Virus record (IMG/VR): IMGVR_UViG_3300042198_000079
Location: 80,635 to 144,634 of that record
DNA: 64,000 nucleotides
Origin: a virus
Direction: 5' to 3' (one strand)
Shown: one piece after another, positions 17,167 through 25,213 of the stretch
Layout: each line of letters opens with the position of its first letter
Numbering within the stretch: the stretch's first letter is position 1
Made by a program: the position numbers and the translations under genes
The notes under the pieces: generated by a model
What the model was told of the DNA's origin: nothing
The model's database searches: none
What the model saw: only the letters and a program-made list of their open reading frames with translations

Positions 17167-18516
17167 ATGCAATTTGAATTAACGGCAGATCAAGAAAAAG
17201 CACTAATCGAAATAAACAAATGGTATAATTCGCCTCCTTCTAAAAAGGCACTTCTTTATGGACAAGCCGGAGTAGGTAAAACATCTGTTGTTGCAACCTT
17301 TATAAAAAACTTAATAAAAACCAAAGACAAAACTAAAGTAAAAATTTGCGTTGTTGCTCCTACCCATAAAGCACTAAAGGTTATTAAAAACATGTGCGAA
17401 AAAAATGAAATAATAGAAGATTTACACTTTAATACAATTCATAGTCTTTTGGGATTAAGACAAGTAATTGACGGTTATGGAAATCAATCATTCAAAAGGG
17501 AAAATGGAAGTTCTGGTAAAGATAAATCGTCCGAATATAATTTGATTATTTGTGACGAGGCATCCATGATTGGATCAGAACTTTTATCATATATAAAAAA
17601 CGATATAAAAATTTTATTTGTCGGGGACAATTTTCAGCTAAACCCTGTAAATGAAATTGATTCTCCCGTTTTCAATTTAGATATTCCTAAATTCGGATTA
17701 ACCGAAATTGTTAGACAAGTTAAAGAAAATAAAATAATTGAATTTTCTAAATCCATTAGAGAAAAAGGAGGCATTAGCGATATTAGAAGTTATTTAGGAA
17801 CAAATGATTTAATTCTAATGCCAATGAAAAGATTTCAAGCAGGTATTCCAGATGTTTTTAATTCTGAAAATTATAAGAAAAATATCGATTATGGAAGAAT
17901 TTTGTGCTATACTAATAAAGAAGTATCAAAATGGAATCAATACATAAGAAATAAAATATTTCCAAATTCCAATCGACAAATTGATGTCGGCGAAAGAATA
18001 ATTTTTAGAAAACCGGCACTAAACATAAATTTTAATTCTTCTAAAAAGAAAAGCACTTTGCAAAATCGTTTTTCATTTGATACAAACGACGAAGTAACAA
18101 TTATAGACGTAGAAGAAAAAATATTTAAATTCAAAAATTTTAGTTTAGATACTTATGTTTGTGAAGGATTAGACGAAAATACAGGCAAATCTGGAAAATT
18201 CAGAATTCTTAATAATAATTCAACAGACGAATATAATGATATTTTATCTAATTTAAAAAGACAAGCTCTTTCTAAAAAACAAGGAACCAAAGAAGCGAAA
18301 AATGCATGGGTTTGTTATTATGAATTTTCTGATCTTTTTGCAGTAATTCAGGGTGCATATGCGTGTACAGTACATGTTTCGCAAGGATCAACTTTTGAAA
18401 ACTGTTTTGTTATTCTTTCCGATTTTGATAATTGTAGAGTAAATTTAGAAAAAATTAGATTGTTTTACACTGCTGTAACTAGAGCAAGTGAAAAGGTTGT
18501 AATGATCACTGCCTAA
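17167..18516 (+). CDS. dda: Dda-like SF1B DNA helicase
   Basis: A 449-residue 5'-3' helicase of the Dda/RecD2 type. Motif I is LLYGQAGVGKTSVVATF, motif Ia is VVAPTHKALKVI, motif II is LIICDEASMIG, and motif III is ILFVGDNFQLNPV. The C-terminal motifs are TVHVSQGSTFENCFVI (V) and YTAVTRASEKVVMI (VI). T4 Dda is 439 aa and helps start origin replication and pushes proteins off DNA. The longer frame from 17128 was trimmed to the ATG at 17167 because the promoter overlaps the extension and because homologues begin close to this Q-F-x-L-x-x-x-Q-x-x-A motif. Confidence 0.9.
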   Translation: MQFELTADQEKALIEINKWYNSPPSKKALLYGQAGVGKTSVVATFIKNLIKTKDKTKVKICVVAPTHKALKVIKNMCEKNEIIEDLHFNTIHSLLGLRQVIDGYGNQSFKRENGSSGKDKSSEYNLIICDEASMIGSELLSYIKNDIKILFVGDNFQLNPVNEIDSPVFNLDIPKFGLTEIVRQVKENKIIEFSKSIREKGGISDIRSYLGTNDLILMPMKRFQAGIPDVFNSENYKKNIDYGRILCYTNKEVSKWNQYIRNKIFPNSNRQIDVGERIIFRKPALNINFNSSKKKSTLQNRFSFDTNDEVTIIDVEEKIFKFKNFSLDTYVCEGLDENTGKSGKFRILNNNSTDEYNDILSNLKRQALSKKQGTKEAKNAWVCYYEFSDLFAVIQGAYACTVHVSQGSTFENCFVILSDFDNCRVNLEKIRLFYTAVTRASEKVVMITA

Positions 18517-18544
18517 AAAAATTAAACAAAATTTAGTTGTCAAC

Positions 18545-18573
18545 TTGACAAAATATATCATTGGATATAAGTT
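18545..18573 (+). promoter_or_regulatory. Early-type promoter, TTGACA-N17-TAAGTT
   Basis: TTGACA (18545-18550), 17 bases, TAAGTT (18568-18573); alternatively TATAAG with a 15-base spacer. The likely ATG at 18600 gives a leader of about 20 bases. The nrdA promoter shows the same TAAGTTATT at the same spacing. Confidence 0.6.
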
Positions 18574-18599
18574 ATTCTGGAAAGATACAAATACAACTA

Positions 18600-19910
18600 A
18601 TGAAATTAACAAAAGAAGATTTTTTTAATTTTCTCAAAAAGAATATTCCATTACAACACTTAGCCCGCCAATACGGTTTACGTCATGTTCCCGGTAATTG
18701 GAAAAGATGGAAATACGAGTTTTTAAATTCATCAAAAACAATAGATCAAACAAGCGACATTTTAGGTTTTTTTGATGAAAAAACTACCAGTGAAGAAGAA
18801 TGCGCTTCCAGTGTAGAAAAACCAGAACATGATAAAAAAGTATATTTTAGCGCATGTTACAAAGATGAAGAAAATGGCAATTTAAAAATAATGCCAATCG
18901 AAGAATATTGTTTTCATTACAATCTACCATACGAAGATGTTTCTTCTTATAAATTAATTAAACACAATGGAGGTGCATATTATAACATCTTTTTCCGAGA
19001 AAAGAATAAAAAAATTGATGATGATTCATTAGATGGAATAAAACAAATAGAAATAGCATTACAAAAATGGGCAAACGGAAAAGGCAAAGTAAATAGAAAC
19101 TTTCAAGAAAAAAAGAAACACGGAGATGCTGTAATTGTTATTTCCGATCTACATTTGGGATCTTTAGTAACGGGTTTAATAAAAACTCCAAACTTTTCAA
19201 AAGAAATATGTATAGAATATTTAGAAAGTGCTGTTGATGAAATTAATAAACAGGTTTATGATAATGCACATGTTTTTATATTAGGAGACTTAGTAGAAAC
19301 CATATCAGGATTAAATCATATTAATTCATGGCAAGAATTAGGACATAAAGAACATGGAGCAAATATAATTAAAATTGCAACAGAAGTTCTCCATGAACAT
19401 TTCCTTTCTAAAATTCAAAGACTCAAAAACATAAAAATTGTTGCGGGAAATCATGATCGTCTTACTGCACAGAAGGATGCTGATCCAGAATGTAGTGGAG
19501 CAAACTTAATCGCATGGGGATTAAGTTTGCTTGGATATAATATAGAATATAATTCTCTTTGTATAAGAAACGAAGTAGATGATATTTGTTATGTTCTTCT
19601 ACACGGAGATAAAGGAATTTCTAGAAAACAAACAAAAGAAATTGTTTGGGATTATGGAAAACAAGGAATTTTTAATGTTGTTTTAGAAGGGCATCTACAC
19701 TCTAGAATGGAACGAACAGTTAATAGAAAACTTCCCCAGTTAAAACATTTGGAACATTGTGATACTGTAGATACCAGAAGATTTATATGTCCTTCTTTCT
19801 TTACTGGTAATTTTTATTCAGAATCAAATGGGTGGACATCTACTCCCGGATTTAAAATTATCAAAAGTAATGGCAAAGGTAGACCAAATGTTTTTGATTA
19901 TACGTTGTAA
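18600..19910 (+). CDS. Calcineurin-like metallophosphoesterase
   Basis: A 436-residue protein if started at ATG 18600; a TTG at 18561 would add 13 residues but overlaps the promoter. The C-terminal two thirds is a metallophosphoesterase: VISDLHLGSLV (D-x-H), FILGDLVETISG (GD), IVAGNHDRLTAQ (GNHD), VLLHGDKGIS and EGHLHSRME (GHxH). The N-terminal 190 residues are less conserved and may bind DNA or RNA (ARQYGLRHVPGNWKRWK). It is distinct from gp47 and acts on an unknown phosphodiester substrate. It is expressed with the early genes. Confidence 0.8.
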   Translation: MKLTKEDFFNFLKKNIPLQHLARQYGLRHVPGNWKRWKYEFLNSSKTIDQTSDILGFFDEKTTSEEECASSVEKPEHDKKVYFSACYKDEENGNLKIMPIEEYCFHYNLPYEDVSSYKLIKHNGGAYYNIFFREKNKKIDDDSLDGIKQIEIALQKWANGKGKVNRNFQEKKKHGDAVIVISDLHLGSLVTGLIKTPNFSKEICIEYLESAVDEINKQVYDNAHVFILGDLVETISGLNHINSWQELGHKEHGANIIKIATEVLHEHFLSKIQRLKNIKIVAGNHDRLTAQKDADPECSGANLIAWGLSLLGYNIEYNSLCIRNEVDDICYVLLHGDKGISRKQTKEIVWDYGKQGIFNVVLEGHLHSRMERTVNRKLPQLKHLEHCDTVDTRRFICPSFFTGNFYSESNGWTSTPGFKIIKSNGKGRPNVFDYTL

Positions 19911-20007
19911 GTTATTTGAAAGTATAAAAATTATATAATATAATATTATTATGTATCGTGTATAAGAAGACGACACCGTAAACTCAATAAAACACATAAA
20001 AAACAAT

Positions 20008-20790
20008 ATGGACAGCAACAAAATAGGGGTAGGAATCGTTACATATAATTCTGAAGATTACTACAACACATTATATCAAACACTACCCTTAGATAAAATT
20101 GACGTTTTAGTAACTGTTAATGGCGGAAACAAATACAAAAACGAATATAAAAGTAATTGGATTCAGCATTCAGAAAATGTTTATCCTTCAGTTTGTAGAA
20201 ATGATTGTATAAATTTTTTATTACAAAGAAATTGCGAACATGTTTTTATAATTGAGGATGATATGGTTCTAAAATCGCCTGATATATTTGACAAATATAT
20301 TCAAGCTTCAAAAGAGTCTGGTTTGAAATATTTTTCCTTTGTTTCTACATCTTGGGAGTCAGGTGAACCCGGTAAACGCACACCACGTCTAACCGTTGAG
20401 TATAAAAATAATGTAAGCATTTCTTTTTATAAGAATATGTGTAATGAGTTTACTTATCATCATAAAACCTGCTACGAAAAAACTGGTTTATACGATACAA
20501 ACTTCAGAGACCCTTTTGATATTGACCTAGCTTATAGAGAATCTCGTCAAGATTATGCAGCACCTTTTTGGTGGTTTGCAGATATTACGAATTCAGATAA
20601 TTTAATAACGAATAACCCTAATGCTGTATCACGCCTTCAAGGTGATCGACCGGACGGATCTCGGGAACAAAGAATTCAAAAAGAATGGGAATATTTTATT
20701 AGTAAACATCAATTACATGTAACACAAATACCCGATATTAATAAAGAAAATTTGCTAAAAAAACTTAAACAAATTAAGTCTAATATATAA
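20008..20790 (+). CDS. Glycosyltransferase, GT-A (family-2-like)
   Basis: A 260-residue paralogue of the enzyme at 9602-10450. The start IGVGIVTYNSEDYYNTLYQT is the nucleotide-sugar-binding unit, HVFIIEDDMVLKSPD carries the DxD-like motif, and FWWFADITNSDN is the shared C-terminal block. Acceptor unknown. It is followed one base later by another glycosyltransferase-like gene, so the pair probably acts on one glycan. The upstream region is AT-rich without a recognisable promoter. Confidence 0.7.
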   Translation: MDSNKIGVGIVTYNSEDYYNTLYQTLPLDKIDVLVTVNGGNKYKNEYKSNWIQHSENVYPSVCRNDCINFLLQRNCEHVFIIEDDMVLKSPDIFDKYIQASKESGLKYFSFVSTSWESGEPGKRTPRLTVEYKNNVSISFYKNMCNEFTYHHKTCYEKTGLYDTNFRDPFDIDLAYRESRQDYAAPFWWFADITNSDNLITNNPNAVSRLQGDRPDGSREQRIQKEWEYFISKHQLHVTQIPDINKENLLKKLKQIKSNI

Positions 20791-20791
20791 A

Positions 20792-21541
20792 ATGAAAAAA
20801 ATTTTAACAACTTTTGCAGGATATAGTTATACTTTAAAACTAAGCCAACTTAGATTAATTGAACAGGCTAAAAAACATTTTAATGGATGTGCAACTTTTG
20901 ATGAAAACTCTCCACAAATAGTACAGTTATTTCATCAATATAAAGAAATAAGTCAGTATCGCCGTGGCGCAGGTTTTTGGATGTGGAAACCTTTTATAAT
21001 ACTTAAAACTTTTGAATCTCTTGATAACGGTGATTTTGTTTTTTATATGGATTCTGGAACCGATATAATTGATGACTTAACCCCGCTTTTTAAATTATGT
21101 GAAAAAAATAATGGATTTTTATTTTTTGAAAATAGAAGTGGCAACCCTACAGGTAATATTTGGACTAACGATTTATGGACTAAAAAGGATTGTTTTATAT
21201 TAACAGACTGCGACTCAGAAAAATTTTATAAAGCTTCTCAAGTTGACGGTGCATATATTTTATTACAAAAAAATGATACAACAGTATTGTTTTTACAGGA
21301 ATATTTTAAATATTGTACAGATCGTAGAATAATTACAGACGAACCAAACACTTTAGGCGAAAATTTACCACAATTTATCGATCATCGACACGATCAATCA
21401 ATACTTTCTTTATTAGTTAAAAAATACAATTTTAACCTATACCCACAACCATCAGAAGTTGGTAACAGTCATCGACCACCTGATTGTCCGTATAAACAAT
21501 TATTTTTGCATCATCGAGGAACTATTTTTGGCCGCGTATGA
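20792..21541 (+). CDS. Glycosyltransferase-like protein
   Basis: A 249-residue protein with the pattern of capsular-polysaccharide or FkbM-neighbour glycosyltransferases: YRRGAGFWMWKPFIILKTFE, then DFVFYMDSGTDIIDD with the D-x-G-x-D nucleotide-sugar motif, and IDHRHDQSILSLLVKKY near the C-terminus. It follows the glycosyltransferase gene at 20008 without a gap, and a truncated small frame overlaps its stop codon. Confidence 0.68.
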   Translation: MKKILTTFAGYSYTLKLSQLRLIEQAKKHFNGCATFDENSPQIVQLFHQYKEISQYRRGAGFWMWKPFIILKTFESLDNGDFVFYMDSGTDIIDDLTPLFKLCEKNNGFLFFENRSGNPTGNIWTNDLWTKKDCFILTDCDSEKFYKASQVDGAYILLQKNDTTVLFLQEYFKYCTDRRIITDEPNTLGENLPQFIDHRHDQSILSLLVKKYNFNLYPQPSEVGNSHRPPDCPYKQLFLHHRGTIFGRV

Positions 21542-21642
21542 AAATTTGTATATGTATTAATAGTTTTGAAGTTGAAGAGGACGTTATTTATAATTTAGAA
21601 AAAGCTTTCCCTAAATTAGAAAATACAACTATTGTAAAATAG
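21538..21642 (+). pseudogene. Short 34-aa frame, probable glycosyltransferase remnant
   Basis: The frame begins at an ATG overlapping the TGA of the preceding gene (ATGA) and encodes MKICICINSFEVEEDVIYNL and a few more residues before a TAG. The start looks like the first beta-alpha unit of a glycosyltransferase whose rest is missing. It could also be a real small protein. Confidence 0.3.
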
Positions 21643-21672
21643 TTATTTTTCAAAAAAAATAAAAAAAATTAA

Positions 21673-21680
21673 TATAAATA
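21673..21680 (+). promoter_or_regulatory. Late promoter box TATAAATA
   Basis: Exact TATAAATA, 6 bases before the ATG at 21687. Confidence 0.75.
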
Positions 21681-21686
21681 AGTATA

Positions 21687-22334
21687 ATGAAATACGATTC
21701 TCAAATAAAACAATTTCTCAAAAATACAATTGTAGACCGAAATCCTGCTCAGGCTCAAAGAATTATAAAAAACATTTTAAGAAAAAAAGTAGATTCTTAT
21801 TTCTATGAAAGTTATAAAGTATTTAAAAATTCTAAAAATAAATCCGATTCGATTTGGTTTGAAACGTCCCAACCAAGTGAAAATGAAATGTCTTTCGAGG
21901 ATAAGAAAAAAAAATTATTAGAAATTCTTAAAGACCAACAGGTTTTTTCGCATATACTCGATCCTTCAGAAGAAGATCTTATAAAATATCTTGATTATGA
22001 ATATTATGAAGATGAATATCCTGAAGGACTTGAAAATAGTTGTAATGTAATCTTGTTTCACGACGACAACGACAATCCACATTTTATTTTTTGGCCTCTC
22101 ATTATAGAGGATGAAGAAACTATTCGTAATATCTTACGAGAAGCTGGATTTAAGGCACATATATCCAGAACTTTAAATGGAAATGCAACAGCTTGTAAAG
22201 GTGATAATTATTTTAACTGGACGATTGATGAATCATTGACAATAGATGATGCCAATAAAATTATAGATAAAGCAATAGAGCGTTATTCTTATTCTTCATT
22301 TCATTATACATTACATCGAGATGACATTTATTAA
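21687..22334 (+). CDS. Late protein with a gp67-like N-terminal module
   Basis: A 215-residue acidic protein of unknown function. The first 45 residues (IKQFLKNTIVDRNPAQAQ, then IIKNILRKKVDSYF) are clearly related to the complete 53-residue protein at 60776-60937, which begins MKKYQKEIIEFVKNAV and shares D-x-N-P and NILR-x-K-V-D. This helical pattern resembles small T4 prohead-core proteins such as gp67. The remainder, with FILFHDDN-like and FKAHISRTLNGNATAC segments, is not recognised. The late box 6 bases upstream supports a head-related role. Confidence 0.55.
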   Translation: MKYDSQIKQFLKNTIVDRNPAQAQRIIKNILRKKVDSYFYESYKVFKNSKNKSDSIWFETSQPSENEMSFEDKKKKLLEILKDQQVFSHILDPSEEDLIKYLDYEYYEDEYPEGLENSCNVILFHDDNDNPHFIFWPLIIEDEETIRNILREAGFKAHISRTLNGNATACKGDNYFNWTIDESLTIDDANKIIDKAIERYSYSSFHYTLHRDDIY

Positions 22335-22338
22335 AATA

Positions 22339-22395
22339 CAATACAATATGATAAATTAAATTGACATTTCTGATTTAAGATGTCATATTGTATTG
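22339..22395. repeat. 13-bp inverted repeat enclosing the promoter of the kinase gene
   Basis: CAATACAATATGA (22339-22351) and its exact complement TCATATTGTATTG (22383-22395) flank the -35 box and end at the base before the ATG. It could be an operator or a terminator for the upstream gene; there is no clear T-run. Confidence 0.7.
22361..22389 (+). promoter_or_regulatory. Early-type promoter, TTGACA-N17-CATATT
   Basis: TTGACA (22361-22366), 17 bases, CATATT (22384-22389), and the ATG at 22396 after 6 bases. The -10 is weak, but the spacing matches the other promoters. Confidence 0.55.
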
Positions 22396-22950
22396 ATGAT
22401 TCGTCGAATAAATATTCTCGGAGGACCGTGTTCGGGAAAAAGTAATTTTGCTGCAAAATTATATTCTTTATTTAAAACAAAAAAATATAATATTGAATTG
22501 TGTAGAGAATATGTAAAAAATTGGGTTTATAAACAAAAAAAACCAGAATCTTTCGACCAAATTTTCATATTCGGAAAACAATTGCACGAAGAATTTATTC
22601 CATTAAGCAGTGGAACAGATTTAATTGTTACGGATTGTCCTTTAATACTTTCGTATTATTATTCAACAGAAATGAATATTTCGCAATCGATTTCAGAATC
22701 AATTTTTAATATCATTTTTGAATTTGAAAAAATTTATCCATCGATTAATGTCTTGCTTGAAGGTAATTTTGAATATGTAGAATCTGGAAGATTCCACACA
22801 AAACAACAAGCAGACAAAATACAAGAAAGTTTAAAAAATATTTTATTAAATTCAAATACAGATTACATATTAATTGATCCCACTTCGGAAGATTCTGAAG
22901 AAAAAATATTTGAATATTATTTAGAAAAAAAGTGGAGTCCATATGCATAA
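22396..22950 (+). CDS. NadR/thymidylate-kinase-like P-loop kinase (AAA_28 type)
   Basis: A 184-residue P-loop protein. Walker A is INILGGPCSGKSNFAAKLYSLF, followed by ELCREYVKNWVY, the E-x-x-R/E-Y lid contact typical of NadR-like kinases, and LIVTDCPLILSYYY as the Walker B strand. This family phosphorylates nucleosides or nicotinamide riboside; the phage substrate is unknown. It lies 6 bases before a second small kinase gene, which suggests a nucleotide or RNA-end role. The ATG at 22396 is preferred over the TTG one codon earlier. Confidence 0.7.
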   Translation: MIRRINILGGPCSGKSNFAAKLYSLFKTKKYNIELCREYVKNWVYKQKKPESFDQIFIFGKQLHEEFIPLSSGTDLIVTDCPLILSYYYSTEMNISQSISESIFNIIFEFEKIYPSINVLLEGNFEYVESGRFHTKQQADKIQESLKNILLNSNTDYILIDPTSEDSEEKIFEYYLEKKWSPYA

Positions 22951-22956
22951 AAAACC

Positions 22957-23358
22957 ATGAAAACATTAACAATTATTAGAGGATGTCCAAATGCAGGTAA
23001 AACTACGTTTGCCGAATATATGAACAAATTTAATGAAAATATGGCAATTTGTTCTGCGGATCATTATTTTGAAGATCCAGAAACAGGCGAATATAAGTTC
23101 GACGCTTCAAAATTAAAAGAGGCACATGCTGCATGTCAACAACATGCAGAATCAGAAATGCAGATGGGAAACGATGTTGTTATTAGCAATACTAATTCGC
23201 AAGATTGGGAAATGAAATACTATGAGGATTTAGCAGAAAAATATAGTTATAGAGTTTTTCATATTATTGTAGAAAATCGTCACGGTAATAAAAATAATCA
23301 TGAAGTTCCTGATATTGTTGTTGAAAAAATGAAAAAAAGATTTAGTATTTCTCTATAA
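22957..23358 (+). CDS. N4BP2/polynucleotide-kinase-like P-loop kinase
   Basis: A 133-residue single-domain kinase. Walker A is IIRGCPNAGKTTFAEYM. It is followed by ICSADHYFEDPETGEYKFD, then KLKEAHAACQQHAESEM and DVVISNTNSQDWEMKYY. This order (S-x-D-x-[YF]-F, A-H-x-x-[CN]-Q, D/S-N-T-N...WE) is that of the N4BP2-type 5'-polynucleotide kinases, related to the kinase half of T4 Pnk. It probably phosphorylates a nucleic acid 5' end. It is translationally close to the upstream kinase and has no Shine-Dalgarno sequence. Confidence 0.72.
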   Translation: MKTLTIIRGCPNAGKTTFAEYMNKFNENMAICSADHYFEDPETGEYKFDASKLKEAHAACQQHAESEMQMGNDVVISNTNSQDWEMKYYEDLAEKYSYRVFHIIVENRHGNKNNHEVPDIVVEKMKKRFSISL

Positions 23359-23433
23359 ACTTTACGAAAGATTTCTAAGAATATAACTTTAATGAAACGG
23401 AGAATTTATTTGTGCTTTTAATTTCTTATATGG

Positions 23434-23441
23434 GAAAGGAG
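23434..23441 (+). promoter_or_regulatory. Strong Shine-Dalgarno sequence (unusual in this genome)
   Basis: GAAAGGAGAACC lies directly before the ATG at 23446. Nearly all other genes here lack such a purine box. Confidence 0.6.
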
Positions 23442-23445
23442 AACC

Positions 23446-24180
23446 ATGTGGACTTTAATATCGTGTAGTTATAATACGCCGGATATAACCGAAAATATGA
23501 TAAGATCTTTTCGGAAATATCATCCAGATCAAGAAATATTAATTTCTGAAAACTCTACCAATGAAGATACTGTAAAGGTATTAGATGGGCTTGATATCGA
23601 GTATATTAGAATGCCAGAATCGTGTCATTCTCCTTCTGTAGATTCTTTAATCAGAGAAGTAAAAACTGATTATGTTTTATTGGTAGATACTGACGTTTTA
23701 TTTTATACTTCACAAGATGCCATCTATAATAAAATTATCGAAGATGGTATAGATTTGTGTGGGACGGTTTGTGGAGATAGAGGAGGAAAAAAGATACATA
23801 CTAAAATCCATCCATGGTATTGTTGGATAAATGTCAAAAGAGTAAAAGAACTTGGAATAAATTTTAACGACCCTAATAGGCTGGGGTTTGTAAAAACGTC
23901 AGATAAAATTTATGATGTAGGTTCTAGTTTCTTTGAAGATTGTATTTCTAATAATTTAAAATTACGTCATTTTGATGGACAAGATTTATATTATTATCAT
24001 TACGAAGGCATGTCGTGGAGAGTACAAAAATATGATCCGAACAAACCAGAAGGGGATATAGATATAGATTCAACCGCTTCTCATAACAATAAACAGTTGT
24101 ATGAATATGGTCGTTATATATATGAAAAATACAAAAAAGATGTGCAAGAACGTATGTATTTCTCAGAATGCAATATATGA
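23446..24180 (+). CDS. Glycosyltransferase, GT-A (family-2-like)
   Basis: A 244-residue protein with the start WTLISCSYNTPDITENMIRSF and a central DYVLLVDTDVLFYTSQD, which holds the D-x-D motif. DVGSSFFEDCISNNLKLRHF and YYHYEGMSWR follow. Acceptor unknown. It is set apart by a canonical GGAG ribosome-binding site 6 bases before the ATG, whereas its neighbours have none, which suggests separate acquisition or a need for strong leadered translation. Confidence 0.7.
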   Translation: MWTLISCSYNTPDITENMIRSFRKYHPDQEILISENSTNEDTVKVLDGLDIEYIRMPESCHSPSVDSLIREVKTDYVLLVDTDVLFYTSQDAIYNKIIEDGIDLCGTVCGDRGGKKIHTKIHPWYCWINVKRVKELGINFNDPNRLGFVKTSDKIYDVGSSFFEDCISNNLKLRHFDGQDLYYYHYEGMSWRVQKYDPNKPEGDIDIDSTASHNNKQLYEYGRYIYEKYKKDVQERMYFSECNI

Positions 24181-24215
24181 ATTTATCATTAATATAACTA
24201 TTAAATAAATAAAGT

Positions 24216-25190
24216 ATGTCAGACATTTTTGCTCCAAGAACTACAATCGAACCCGAAGAATATACCATATTTAAAAAATATGTTGACGCTATTAATGATG
24301 CATATTGGACAGTAAAACATTATAATTTCACCAAAGATATTCAAGATTTTAGGGTGGAATTAAATGAAATCGAAAGAGAGGCAATTAAAAGGACCATGCT
24401 TGCTATTTCTACTATAGAAGTAAAAGCAAAAACTTTTTACGGAGTAAATGTTACTCTTCGATTTCCAAAACCAGAACTACAAGATTTGGGAGCAACTTTT
24501 GCAGAATCGGAAGTGCGTCATCAAAGAGCATATAGTCATTTATTAAAATTGTTATGTCTTAATCAAGATTTTGAAGAAATAGAAAAAATTCCAGTTATTG
24601 CAAACAGACTAAAATATTTAGGAAAATATAAAGAATGGCAAAATTCTAATAAAGATTCTAATTTCATAAAATCGTTAATATTATTTGCTATATTTATTGA
24701 AGGAACTTCGTTAATGACTCAATTTATTATAATGCAGTCATTTAAAAATTATAAGAATCAATTAGTAGGAATTAACAATGTTGTTCATGCTACAAATAAA
24801 GAAGAGGTTCTTCATACTTTGGCAGCATTTGATATTATCAACATTTTACGCAATGAGCATCCAGAAATGTTTACGGATGAAACAGAGGAATTAGTTCATA
24901 CATGGACTAAAAAAGCATATTTAGCCGAGTCTGAAATGCTTAATTGGATTTTTGAAAATGGAGAACTCGATTTTCTTCCAAAATCGGTATTAGACGAGTA
25001 TATTAAACACCGTCTTGATTGGTGTATTACCCAAATTGGTTATAAACCAGTTTTTGGAAATATTTCTATTCCGTCTGAACTTGAATGGTTTGATGTTGGA
25101 CTGAATTCTTCTAGACAAAACGACTTCTTTAATGATCGTCCAACTGATTATCATTTAGGTAATTCATATACAGAAGAGGATTTGTTTTAA
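24216..25190 (+). CDS. nrdB: Ribonucleotide reductase class I beta subunit
   Basis: A 324-residue radical-generating subunit that holds a diiron/tyrosyl site. Likely ligands in order: Glu in STIEVKAKTFYG (first position, Glu in place of the E. coli Asp84), Glu and His in FAESEVRHQRAY, Glu in IFIEGTSLM, and Glu and His in NKEEVLHTLAAF. The Tyr in HQRAYSH aligns with the radical Tyr122 of E. coli. Its partner NrdA is about 0.9 kb downstream, separated by a kinase-like gene under a late promoter. Length is close to the usual 320-390. Confidence 0.9.
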   Translation: MSDIFAPRTTIEPEEYTIFKKYVDAINDAYWTVKHYNFTKDIQDFRVELNEIEREAIKRTMLAISTIEVKAKTFYGVNVTLRFPKPELQDLGATFAESEVRHQRAYSHLLKLLCLNQDFEEIEKIPVIANRLKYLGKYKEWQNSNKDSNFIKSLILFAIFIEGTSLMTQFIIMQSFKNYKNQLVGINNVVHATNKEEVLHTLAAFDIINILRNEHPEMFTDETEELVHTWTKKAYLAESEMLNWIFENGELDFLPKSVLDEYIKHRLDWCITQIGYKPVFGNISIPSELEWFDVGLNSSRQNDFFNDRPTDYHLGNSYTEEDLF

Positions 25191-25199
25191 ATAATTACA

Positions 25200-25207
25200 G
25201 ATAAATA
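25200..25207 (+). promoter_or_regulatory. Late promoter box (GATAAATA, 7 of 8)
   Basis: GATAAATA ends 6 bases before the ATG at 25214, the same distance as several exact late boxes. Confidence 0.55.
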
Positions 25208-25213
25208 TTTTTG

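Noticed and set aside
17128-17167. Upstream ATG for the Dda helicase
   Set aside because: The extension overlaps the promoter; helicase homology begins at 17167.
18561-18600. TTG start for the phosphoesterase
   Set aside because: It overlaps the -10 region of the promoter, and an ATG with in-frame homology lies at 18600.
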